Positions 12,101 through 22,282 of a stretch of DNA of 64,000 nucleotides are shown in pieces. Origin of the DNA: Emmonsiellopsis sp. PD_33 (lineage: Eukaryota; Ascomycota; Eurotiomycetes; Onygenales; Ajellomycetaceae); the NCBI GenBank assembly GCA_032988165.1, contig JANTQF010000155.1, forward strand, positions 1 through 64,000, read 5' to 3'. The position numbers were made by a program, and so were the translations under genes. Numbering within the stretch: position 1 is the first letter of the stretch; every line of letters begins with the position of its first letter. The notes below the pieces were generated by a model. It ran no database searches, was not told the DNA's origin, and was given only the letters and a program-made list of their open reading frames with translations.

Positions 12101-14545
12101 AGACAAGGTATTTGTATTGCTCTAAGGGAGCTAGTCGTTTCTGCTTCGACAGAATCGCTTGAAGACTATGAGAAGGTTCTCATATCTATTGTGCGAACTG
12201 CCTTGGTGGACCACGATGAGATGGTTCGAGAAGCTGCCGCCGAAGCATTCGATGCCCTACAGCAAGTCTTGGGCAAGCGGGTTGTCGATCAGGTTTTGCC
12301 TGATCTCCTAATGCTCCTAAGGAACGAGGCAGACGCGCAGCAAGCTCTATCCGCCCTTCTCACTCTGCTAACCGAAACTACGAGAGCCAATATTATTCTA
12401 CCGAACCTCATACCTACATTGATCACTTCGCCAATCAGTGCGTTCAACGCGAGGGCCCTCGCATCATTGGCTGAAGTAGCAAGCTCTTCAATGACTAGGA
12501 GATTGCCCACGATATTGAACTCATTGATGGATAACATCATTGCCACCAAAGATGATGAGCTCAAGGAGGAACTTGGTAGCGCTTTTGACACCATCCTGGT
12601 GTCTGTAGACGAGTTTGATGGGCTGAACTCCGCCATGAGCGTGATGCTAGCCCTCACGAAGCATGATGACCACCGAAAACGAGCAAACGCTGCTTCCCAT
12701 CTGGCTACATTCTTCGCCAATGCGGACCTGGATATATCTCGTTACCACCCCGATTTGATCCGCGTACTTCTGATGTCGTTCGATGACCACGATAAGGCTG
12801 TAGTCAAGGCCGCCTGGGAAGCTTTGACCCAACTGACGGGCCACATGCGAAAAGAGGAAATGGAGATCCTAGTCATTCCGACACGCCAAGTTCTGCGCCA
12901 AGTTGGCGTTCCAGGGGCGGATCTTCCAGGCTTCTGCTTACCGAAAGGAATAGGATCTATTTTCCCAATATTCCTTCAAGGACTTCTCAACGGAAATGTC
13001 GACCAGCGTGTACAGGCCGCACTTGCTATCGCTGACGTCGTTGACCGGACAAGTGCAGAGGCGTTGAGACCATACGTAACTCAAATTACCGGTCCATTGA
13101 TCAGAGTTGTCTCGGAACGATCAGTGGAGATCAAATGTACGTTATCTCAACTTTTTTGTGCTGTAGTTCTGTACTAACAATGTGTCTAGGTGCTGTTTTC
13201 TTGGCTCTTAACAAGCTTCTTGAAAAGATACCTCTATTCGTGAAGCCTTTCCTACCACAGCTACAGAGGACATTTGCCAGAGGTCTTGCGGATACGACTA
13301 GCGATATACTGCGGAAGAGAGCTGCCAAGGGCTTGGGTATCTTGATCACTCTGACCCCAAGGGTTGATCCTCTCATAGCAGGTACGTTATAATTACCGTT
13401 TTCATAGTACAAGCCACTAATATAATTGTGCAGAACTTGTCACTGGTTCCAAAACGTCGGACGCTGGTGTTAGGAATGCTATGCTTCGGGCGCTGCACGA
13501 GGTTGTGAGCAAAGCTGGCAAGAATATGAGCGACGCATCCAGGCAAGCGATTCTCAACCTCATTGACGACGATACTAGCGAGCGTGATGGTATGTTTATC
13601 AATCCAAAGTTTTTACATTTTTGCGCGTGTGGGAGGCTAATATATCGAAGATACGATGAATATCACAAATGCCCGACTCCTTGGTGTCCTTGTCAAGACT
13701 CTTCCAGCGGCGGCTTCAGTTCCGCTCATTAAGTATGTTTATTATTTTCCATGTCAGCGTAGTTAGGTGAGGACTAGAAAGCTAATTTACTATGTTTAGG
13801 AGCCGGGTTCTCCCCCCTCACCCTACGCATTCTTCTATCCTGGGTCTGAACGCGATCCTATTAGAATCTGCGGATTTAGTGCTAGAGAAATTTGCCACGG
13901 AGACAACCGCAGCCATATGCCATGGTATGGCAAGCAAAGATGTAAGTTATCCTGGTCTAACTTAACGGACTGGATGCTAACTCCTTATAGACATTTATAT
14001 CGGACAACAGCGTGCTCGCGGCCGGCAAGTACCTCCTATCAGAAAGCGAAAGCCGCAATTTCGAAACAGACAAACCTGTATTTGAAGCATTGGCACCAGC
14101 AATCCAGCCAGGTGGTCCAACGGATACTCGACGGATCGCCTTGGTCGTTGTTAGAACCGTCAGTCGCCTGCATCCTGAGCTTGTTCGTCCTCATCTACCG
14201 ATTCTTGCACCACCCATCTTCGGTAGCGTACGTGACGTTGTCATTCCCGTGAAACTGGCTGCCGAAGCGGCATTCCTCGCCCTCTTCTCTGTAGTTGAAT
14301 CCGAAACTGCTGTGTTTGAGAAATACATGAGCGGACCTGGGGCAGAGTTACCGGCAGGGCCAAAACGGAGCATGCAGGATTACTTCAAGCGCGTTGCTTT
14401 GCGACTGGCGAATCAGGCACGGGAGAGAAAGGAGGCCGAAGGAGGCCAGGGCGGTTTAGGTCTCTCGAGCGACGAAGTCGATGACGAGAAGGAGGTTTGG
14501 AGCGTGGGGAAAGTGGATCTGGAGGAGTCGACAGGTGATGATTGA
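6108..14545 (+). CDS. gcn1: GCN1, HEAT-repeat activator of the eIF2alpha kinase Gcn2
   Basis: Gcn1 binds translating ribosomes (with Gcn20) and passes the uncharged-tRNA signal to Gcn2, which phosphorylates eIF2alpha in general amino-acid control. It also senses collided ribosomes. Exons: 6108-6231, 6287-8367, 8441-13136, 13190-13381, 13434-13589, 13651-13732, 13800-13941, 13991-14545. Phases agree and give 2675 aa, nearly identical to yeast Gcn1 (2672 aa). The translation is a near-continuous series of amphipathic HEAT helices. The central part (about residues 1300-1650) matches the eEF3-like HEAT block, and the region after it is where the Gcn2 RWD-binding segment lies in yeast. A charged, Lys/Gln-rich stretch (KRGQQQKKLTADEKAK) sits before the central HEATs. 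The ATG at 6108 gives MDDIQWNKV; an in-frame ATG at 5874 is an alternative. Confidence 0.97.
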
Positions 14546-15071
14546 GTGGAGTGTTTAACTGCGCAGCGTTTTTGAATCTTTTTTTGTTTCCTTTGTTATT
14601 TCTACGAATTCCTTGATAGTTGTCGTATATAGAAAAGGGACATGAGCTCGAATTGGAAGGGAGTGGATTACCTAATAAGGTTTGGAGCACATCACGTGAT
14701 ATCAATCCCACAAAAGCACAGAATCTCGCCCGTTGATACTGGGCTCGGATAGGCTTCGCTACAGCCATGAAGAGGTCAGTGTGAGGGCAGAGCACAGTAG
14801 AGCCATGTCTGTATCTCCATGCCGCCCATGCAGTACATTTAATGCTCCTTTTCCGCTGCTCCCAGCGCCGTCCCATGGCTGCGCCAACCCAGGCTTGCCG
14901 AATCGGGCTAGTGGGCCGTCAAGCCCTAACTGTGGAATTTTCTCGCTTAGCACCACACCGCTTAGCTAATCGCCCAGCGAGCCTCACCCACCCAAATCAC
15001 CGTCGTCGATATTGAATTTGGCACTTCGAACATCCATCCGACAGCGACCATCGACTATACCCGGCATCAAG
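14546..15071. promoter_or_regulatory. GCN1 3' flank and RPL19 promoter region
   Basis: This holds 526 bp between the GCN1 stop and the RPL19 start. The first 100 bases are T-rich, as expected for a fungal 3'UTR. The rest is GC-richer and must contain the RPL19 promoter and short leader. No coding frame stands out and I assign no specific ribosomal-protein promoter box. Confidence 0.55.
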
Positions 15072-16175
15072 ATGTAAGTCCCTCCTGCATCTCCATCGCC
15101 CCCGATTTGCCCTTCGATCCCCAATTACCCTGCATCCCGACCATGTCGTCGACCCTGTGCTTCTCCGATTCTCCCACAACGGCACCCAGGGCCCCCCAAT
15201 AAGCCGCACAACCGCTGGAATTCATGCACTGACAACGGCCATTTTCTTCCAACAATAGGGTCAACCTTCGCACCCAGAAGCGCCTTGCGGCCTCCGTGGT
15301 CGGCTGCGGCCAACGCAAGATCTGGCTCGATCCCAACGAAGTCAACGAGATCGCCACTGCCAACTCCCGCCAGACCATCCGCAAGCTGCTCAGCGATGGC
15401 CTCATCATCCACAAGCCCGTCACCATGCACTCGCGTGCCAGAGCCCGGGAGCTCGCAGAGGCCAGAAAGATTGGCAGACATCGGGGCTTCGGTAAGAGAA
15501 AGGGTACCAAGGACGCCAGAATGCCAAGGTACGTTTGAAAGGAAATGGGATTGAGTTTTGTCGATGGATGGATAGGAGGGAGAGCGAAGGACCAAAAGGA
15601 CCTTGAATTGCTTGGGAATATTAAGTGAGATGGATATGGGGGGATTGAATTTTGCGGCTAACGTGCACTTTCTTCGATGATTGCAGCCAGGTCCTGTGGA
15701 TGCGCCGTCTCCGAATTCTCCGCCGCCTGCTCGCCAAGTACCGTGCTGCTGGCAAGATCGACAAGCACCTTTACCACGAGCTGTACCACTTGAGCAAGGG
15801 TAACACCTTCAAGCACAAGCGTGCTCTCGTTGAGCATGTAAGCTTTTCCCCGCTCCAAGCCGCATATTGCGCATTCTGTGGCCCCCTACACAAGTGACTG
15901 GGGAGACGCCAGCAACATTATTCTTGGACTTGTTCGGTCTATACGGTCAAGAATGATAGGCTACAGCACTTCGAAGGCAACTCAACCCAGAATCAAGACT
16001 AATATAACTCTCACAACAGATCCACAAGGCTAAGGCTGAGAAGGCCCGCGAGCGCACCATCAAGGAAGAGATGGACGCCAAGCGCGCCAAGGTCAAGGCT
16101 GCCCGCGAGCGACGACAGGAGCGTGTTGCTGCCAAGCGAAACCTCGCAGCCGGAGAGGAGGAGGAGCAGGAGTAA
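15072..16175 (+). CDS. rpl19: 60S ribosomal protein L19 (eL19)
   Basis: This is a cytoplasmic large-subunit protein that contributes to an inter-subunit bridge. Exons: 15072-15073 (only AT of the start codon), 15259-15528, 15687-15837, 16020-16175, giving 192 aa and stop TAA. The first intron (185 nt) splits the start codon AT|G; splicing yields MVNLRTQKRLAASVVGCG, the canonical eL19 N-terminus. The conserved core follows (RKIWLDPNEV, RARARELAEARKIGRHRGFGKRKGT, MPSQVLWMRRLRILRRLL, YHELYHLSKGN). The C-terminal helix is Arg/Lys/Glu-rich, typical of eukaryotic L19, and ends in an acidic EEEEQE tail. Introns are much longer (158-185 nt) than those of GCN1, as is common for fungal ribosomal-protein genes. 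Confidence is high because every conserved segment is present and in phase. Confidence 0.98.
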
Positions 16176-18189
16176 ATGCCTTTTTCGTGTTTCATGTTGG
16201 TTTTGGCGGATGGCTCATGACGAAGGTGTTTTTCTTGTTGATGATTGAGAAAGGGTTTATTATTTTTTCCTTTTTTCTTCCCTTTTTCCTCCTTCCATTT
16301 ATTGCAGATAAAATGCAATATATACTCGCACACCCACACACGCCTCCTCCACCTCCCTTCTTGTATTTTCGTGACCACTGAAAAAAAAAGATAACTACGG
16401 AAAAGGAAAAATAATAAACTCGGTTTTCGATGACAAGAATACACAAACAGGACCATGGTGAACCGTGAACGTGAGGAAGAGTGCAGGAAACAGGGAAAGC
16501 AGAAAAAACCCCCGATACGATCGAAATGACCATGAAAACAACCCAACAAAATCATCCATCTCCAGAACAAGCATTACCTCTCTTTTCTTTTCTTTTCTTT
16601 TCCCTTTCCAGCCTGCAATGCCACGCCACGAATTTGTCTTTGTCTTTGTCTTGCTCAATCGCGTGCAGTTATTACAGAGGCCATCGTCATCGTGTATCTA
16701 TCCATTCCTCACGTATGCAAAGCAATGCGAGCAGTGCAGAATACAATGCCCAACGACCTCCTTCCTACCTCCTATCTCATCACAGTCTTACCTCACCCGT
16801 AGCAGACCGACAGCGCATGCCTCGATTCACAGCTACATGGAGCGTGTCTATCACCCGTCCTTAATCCTTTCTTCCCCTCCCCTCCCTACCCCTGAACCAA
16901 GCCAGACAGATCTACCCGCCCACCATGCTATATCCATTAAACAGATGTTAAATACCTACCTACCTACCTCCCTACCTACCTATATACCGGCCCCCCTCAG
17001 CGACAAATCCATCCATCCCTCCAACACATAAAACACTGTTGAAAGACCCTGGGTAGCCAGAGGTGGTCATCCCTCATCCCTCCCCCCTTCCAAACCATCC
17101 AGAATATTCCATACCCTATGATACATATATATATATATCCCTGATACCTACCCCCCAACCGCCCCAGTCTAGGCCATCTGTCAAGAGAGAAAATCAACAT
17201 CAACATCCACAACCCTATATCCTGCTATCATAGATGGATGTATGTATATAGCCCTACAGTACCAGCCCGCTGACCATAAACACCCTCTCCTACATAATTT
17301 CCCCTCGCCCTCCCCCTCCCCCTTCGCATTATGTCTGTCTGGGATGACCACCCACTCAGTGACCAGGACAGAACTGCAGAACAGCAAACCATAACTTATG
17401 CGTATCGATGTTCGCTCAAGGCGTGTGTGAGTGTCATGACCAGATGTAGAAAATGAGGAAAAAGTCAGATAGGTGAATAGCATAGAATCAAGCTATTGAT
17501 GATTTTGATGAGGGGGCCTTCTTGAGAAAAATACTTTTAACTTAAATCTTAAGTTTGCGTGCAGTCGTTCGTGTTTTCAGATGAATTAGTTAAATAAACC
17601 ATATATCAATCTATCCCGCCAGTTATATTCTTTCTAAACTTTTGAAGAATTTGAACTTTGTTCTCTGCGAATTAACATTGTGTTTTCGCGAGCTATATGT
17701 TCATAAAAGTAATAAATATCACCAAAGGTTAAAATGAATAAAACGGCGAAATTAAATACAGAGTCATGTATAACAAAACTATATTTTATGTCCTCCCAAT
17801 ATTCTCCCCCCTTCTCTCTGCAGTATTGTACTCACCACATGTTCGAACTTCGGCCATCCATTCGAAACATCAATAATAGGAGCAGACCTATAGCCATAAA
17901 TATTCCGAGGGCAAACGAACCTGGGGAATAAATAGACCGTAAAAGGAAAATAATATATTAAAATGGAAAAAGCTGTAACTGCAATATAAACCAAATGCTA
18001 CCGCCATCCAACATAGAGCCTAAAATAGAATATGGTTGGGGGAAAAGTAAAAAGGCGAGAGAACTTGGTAGCGCGAGGTGGGAGGGAGGCTGCGATGATA
18101 GGAGTAAATAATAAATACAAATAAGATACATAGTTAGATTTCTTTTAATTAAATAGAGAATACAACGAGTGTGGAAGAACAATGAAGCA
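16176..18189. other. Intergenic between convergent RPL19 and membrane-protein genes
   Basis: Two kilobases hold both 3' ends. It is pyrimidine-rich on the plus strand up to about 17350, with an ACCT microsatellite at about 16953-16982 and a short TA run near 17127-17140, then AT-rich (17500-18180). Open frames have simple-sequence translations (Ser/Pro/Tyr-rich) and no family signal. I see no RNA gene. Confidence 0.6.
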
Positions 18190-19725
18190 TTACGAGACCA
18201 ACCGCGGCCGTGATGAGGCTACCGCAACTGCGACGGCCAAGTCATCCGGGAACCCCGAGGAATCAGTATCTTCCATCGTGGATTCATCGCCCGTGAAACC
18301 GGAGTCGGGCCGTTCGAGATCAAAGGGATCACTTCTGCGAGCAATTCCCCCTCCCTCGAGCGCAGAGCGCTGTCTTCGCCAACGGGAAAGGTCGGACGCT
18401 GAGGCTTCAAGTATACTAGACGAAGCGGTGCTGATTCGTCCAGGAAGCAGGATGACGCTGCCGCTGTTATTGGAGCTGCTATATGACTGAGATGACATCG
18501 AGCCATTCCGCAGACCGGGGCCCGGATTGCCAGTGGGAACAATATGCAATGGTGGGGGTACAGGCACCTCCCCTGAAAATCCAAAATTTAATGGTAGGCT
18601 TATAGATGGGCTAGGGATGAAGCTTTGGATTCGACCATTTTCATCGCGCATGGGTGGCTGACCTGATACTGAGGGCACACTCATCGATCGCCGAGGGCGT
18701 CTCGGGTTCTTTGACGACATTCTTCTAGGCATGCCGTAATGGGGAGTTGGGGGACGCCGTAACGAGCTTTCGGGGCTTGAATTTTTAGGTGGGTCGAGGA
18801 ATGGGTTTGGAATATCAATCGAAACTGCGCTGCGGGAACTCCGAGAAATCGACTCGCGCGGTTCTGGGGATGGGATCTGGCGCCATTCTTCTTCTTCAGT
18901 CCGGTTCGATCGTGCAAGCAAATTTACCTTTCTCAGTTGAGCAACGGCCTGGTCCTTCATTGTGCCCAGGAGGGACGTGATTGGGTTGGCGGATTTATCG
19001 TTTTTCTCAAAGAACTTTGAAAAGTTACGAGAGCGTGACCTCCTAAACCCTGATGCAGAGGGCTCGTTGGAATTAAAAGCATCGCTTTCTGAGTACACAC
19101 TCAGAGTCCTGGTTGAATATCTGGATGTTCGATTGAAGCGAGAGGATTCGTAAGGTGGATCGATCTGTACCTCTTTTTCAAAATTTGACTGGATGATGGG
19201 TTCCATAATACGTCGTTTCCGTTTCCAGCGGCGAAGAGCAAACCATAATGCTAGGACGATAAAAATGATGGAGATGCCGCCAACAGTTCCGCCGATGATG
19301 GCCCCTAATTTTCGAGGCGAGCTTTCATCATTAGGGTCCTCTGGTGGTCTGCTGCCCTGGGCCGACATATTTGCTCTAGTTGGCCGTGGAGATCCTCCCA
19401 CTCCCGTTCTTGTCGAGGGTGGAGGGTCACGGCTGAATCCTGAGGAATCTGACATGAAAATGGCCCCAGCATTTCCTTGGTCAGAGGGAGGTAAATTTTG
19501 CGACGAGCTTGAAGAGGAGCTCACAACAATCCGTGATATTGCGGTTATAGAAGGAGTAACGGATATGAAGGTGGTTTGGGAGGCTGTGGATGCCACGGAT
19601 ACCGTAGGCGTTGTCTTGACGCTGGTGGAAATGGTTGATGTAGATGGAAGAGTACTCGCGCCACCAGCCCTAGCAACCTTTGTGCACCTTCTCCCATTGA
19701 AGGTCGTTATCGACTCGGAAGACAT
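18190..19725 (-). CDS. Single-pass membrane protein, Ser/Thr-rich ectodomain (unknown)
   Basis: One intronless frame of 511 aa; no family firmly recognised. Residues 1-138 are Ser/Thr/Pro-rich, likely O-glycosylated if extracytoplasmic. Residues about 141-163 form one membrane segment that begins with a Gly-rich GAIIGGTVGG motif and ends in a strongly basic stop-transfer run (RRWKRKRR). The remaining 345 residues are a long disordered, Ser/Arg/Pro-rich tail with repeated PPTPHYG/PSPS-type motifs. The layout (Ser/Thr-rich head, GG-containing TM, basic junction, cytoplasmic tail) resembles Mid2/Wsc-like cell-surface sensors and other fungal SKG6-type proteins, but no Cys-rich WSC domain is seen. 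There is no cleavable signal peptide at this ATG, so it may be type III anchored or have a missed upstream exon. Function is unassigned. Confidence 0.75.
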   Translation of the reverse strand: MSSESITTFNGRRCTKVARAGGASTLPSTSTISTSVKTTPTVSVASTASQTTFISVTPSITAISRIVVSSSSSSSQNLPPSDQGNAGAIFMSDSSGFSRDPPPSTRTGVGGSPRPTRANMSAQGSRPPEDPNDESSPRKLGAIIGGTVGGISIIFIVLALWFALRRWKRKRRIMEPIIQSNFEKEVQIDPPYESSRFNRTSRYSTRTLSVYSESDAFNSNEPSASGFRRSRSRNFSKFFEKNDKSANPITSLLGTMKDQAVAQLRKVNLLARSNRTEEEEWRQIPSPEPRESISRSSRSAVSIDIPNPFLDPPKNSSPESSLRRPPTPHYGMPRRMSSKNPRRPRRSMSVPSVSGQPPMRDENGRIQSFIPSPSISLPLNFGFSGEVPVPPPLHIVPTGNPGPGLRNGSMSSQSYSSSNNSGSVILLPGRISTASSSILEASASDLSRWRRQRSALEGGGIARRSDPFDLERPDSGFTGDESTMEDTDSSGFPDDLAVAVAVASSRPRLVS

Positions 19726-22282
19726 ATTGGCGAATATGGATGGTCAAGGTTTTTATCGTAATGCTGTAGACGGAAGAAATACTGATAGGGGCTTTACAAC
19801 CCCGTCATCAAGATCACTATACAATCCAATCGAAATTGAGAAAGATTGAACGTAGAAAAAAAAGTGATTTGTAGGAAGAAGGAGGAAGGAGAAGAATCGA
19901 TGGCAGAATCCAATTAGGATAAGACTCGGGCAGAATTCCCCACGGCGACACTGTGGTCAAAAGAGGTGGCAGGAATGCGCCTGGAGAGCGAGATGAAATT
20001 GGACGAAGATCAAAGTTGACATCGAACATGCTGGATGGGTCAGCTAAGCGATCTCTAGAAGGGGAAAGAAGAAAAAAACAGAGAGATAGGACGCATGAGG
20101 GAGCGGGAACCAGGGACAGGAAACTTGGTTCAGTGTGGCCCATCCGTTTGGAATATACCGCAATCGGAAAAGGATCTCATCAAATTCATCGACCAGCAGC
20201 AGGTAACGTAGAAGGCTTTCGAAAGTTAGCGTTTCAGAATAGCCGTGGTAAAGCAGTGCTGGAACAGTAACTGTATCCCGCTACCGCTAGTGCAATGCCA
20301 AAACTGACCTCCTTGGTGGAACAAGGGTCGGAACTATGTTGGGGAATAAACCTGAGTGTGGTCGCATAAGGAGAACAAGAGGCGTGCATAATAAGGGAAT
20401 CAATTTTCCGTCAATTAGTTCGACTATAGCCCTCAAGGCAATGGGGTAAAACGCTGTCCCTCTCATGCCATACAGATATACCAGAGACATTGTGGGCCAC
20501 TATGGTAGAGAAACCGAGAACCGGCTGGAATCGAGCACAGAGGTTAAACACAATCAGCCCAAGGATGAGGACCTATGTAGATTATTCAGATAGTTGGGTA
20601 GGAGATGATCCTGCAAATGGCGAAGATAATCTGTCCGGGACCGTCACCAGGGCTCTTCGACCCATATCAGCGGTGTCCATGTATATATTAGCACTTAGGA
20701 GATGCCTGAACGCGAGAGCTGACGATTGAAACCAAGCTCAGGGTCCCGGACGGCGAGGAGGCTAATAAAATGATGATACGCTGAAAGTCTTGGTTTGGAC
20801 TGTGAATGACGCCATATTAGTATTGGAGACAGCTCCGCCCAACCATGCCATGCATCGGTTGACATTGCACAGTCTCGTCGAAGAGGACAAGAGACGAAAG
20901 AAGAAATCGACCAGAAGTACGGCGCAGAAGACGCGAAGAAGAACCCGAAACCAGACTTGCGCAGGGTTTGGCGATTCTGTAACTGTCGATACTGCCCGAT
21001 GCGGCAAGTATGCGGCTCCGCGGCGGATTTCAGACGTCGATTTAAGCAGTTTCCGCTTTGGGACTGCACGGCTGGGATAGGCATAGCGTCGTCTCAGCAG
21101 GCCCAAAACGGCTGGCTCGAGGATTCTGAAGCGGACACACGTCGAGGTCCTGATAGACACCGCCGAAATGAAGACAAGCACGGTATTTGATAGTATCGCT
21201 CGAACCCTGGCCGTGGCTGGTTGCATGTTGTGGCCGCGGGCGAACGGGCCTGCATGGAAATATGTTAGTTGGTGCAGAGGCGAGGAGTGAGTCCAGTTAT
21301 TCGACACAGCATGCTGCTCCCCTTGACCCATGTGGTTCGTCTAGTTACCCCGGAATGTTCCCAAACACTGTGCCTCTGAGAGCAGCATTGGGTGGTTCAT
21401 CAGAAACTGACATCCTATCTATTTAGGGGAAAACTTTCTTCCGGGATGGGGACAAAGGTTCCCCCGCAGGCGAATACTGGCGCCAATGAAAAGAAGGTGG
21501 CTTTTTTGTTGCCGTCGACGAAGATATATCTCCATTTTTACAACTGCAGTGCAGTGCGCAGGATGCCCGCTCTCCATAAAAGTGGGCGGTTCGCGATGAA
21601 AATTCCCACAAGTTATTGGGCACAAGCAATCTGCATGTCTGGCCAACTTGCTTGACCACTTGAAATGTGATCTGATAGGCTCTTTTTGCGGCTAGTTCTG
21701 CAGTTGGACCAAACTGGCTTCTTACCCGCACTTCCGGCGTGATATCTTGTCCTAGCTCCATCGTCTTACCCTCGTCACTGGTCGGATTTGCCGTCATCCC
21801 GGACGGTTTGTGGAATAGCTGCAGATGCCAGCCCAGCAGCATTCATTCTTGCCAACACACCCACAGTCGACAGAATCCACTCGTCGAAAAGGACCACAGG
21901 CGAGTCGCTGCAGCAATAAACCACAAAAGCAATCCCTCTCGAGCCATCCGCTTGCGTCTAAGACTGTTTTGGCGGCTCGTCGTTGTTTGATGCTTTGATG
22001 CTTCCACCCCACCCCTGTGCTCCGTCCCTTAAAACAAGCAGTGCACCAGCTTCGTTCTTGTAACTCTTACAAGCCAATTCGGTCCTTCTTCTCCCCAAAA
22101 ACCTTCCCCGTTCTTGGGTGGCCTTCAGTGCAAAAGTTAGATTCCAAATCTCCAATTACCTTGCCATATCCTTTGCTTGGGAGAAGCATGTAAATTACCC
22201 GATTTACGCCACTTCCAGTCGATCGTCGCCGCAATTTTTGAACCACCAGCTTTGGCTCGCTATTCCATTCGGCATATTCGAG
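19726..22282. other. Intergenic between divergent genes
   Basis: About 2.56 kb lies between the start of the membrane-protein gene (minus) and the next gene (plus). The longest open frame, about 189 codons on the minus strand at 20762-21331, has no recognisable motif and unremarkable composition. Nothing else is supported; the length suggests long leaders or unannotated non-coding transcription. Confidence 0.5.

Noticed and set aside
15838..16019. Box C/D snoRNA inside RPL19 intron 3
   Set aside because: An AATGATA resembles a C box, but no convincing CTGA D box or terminal stem is visible.
20762..21331. 189-codon minus-strand frame in the 19.7-22.3 kb gap
   Set aside because: No motif or convincing composition, and no supporting gene structure.
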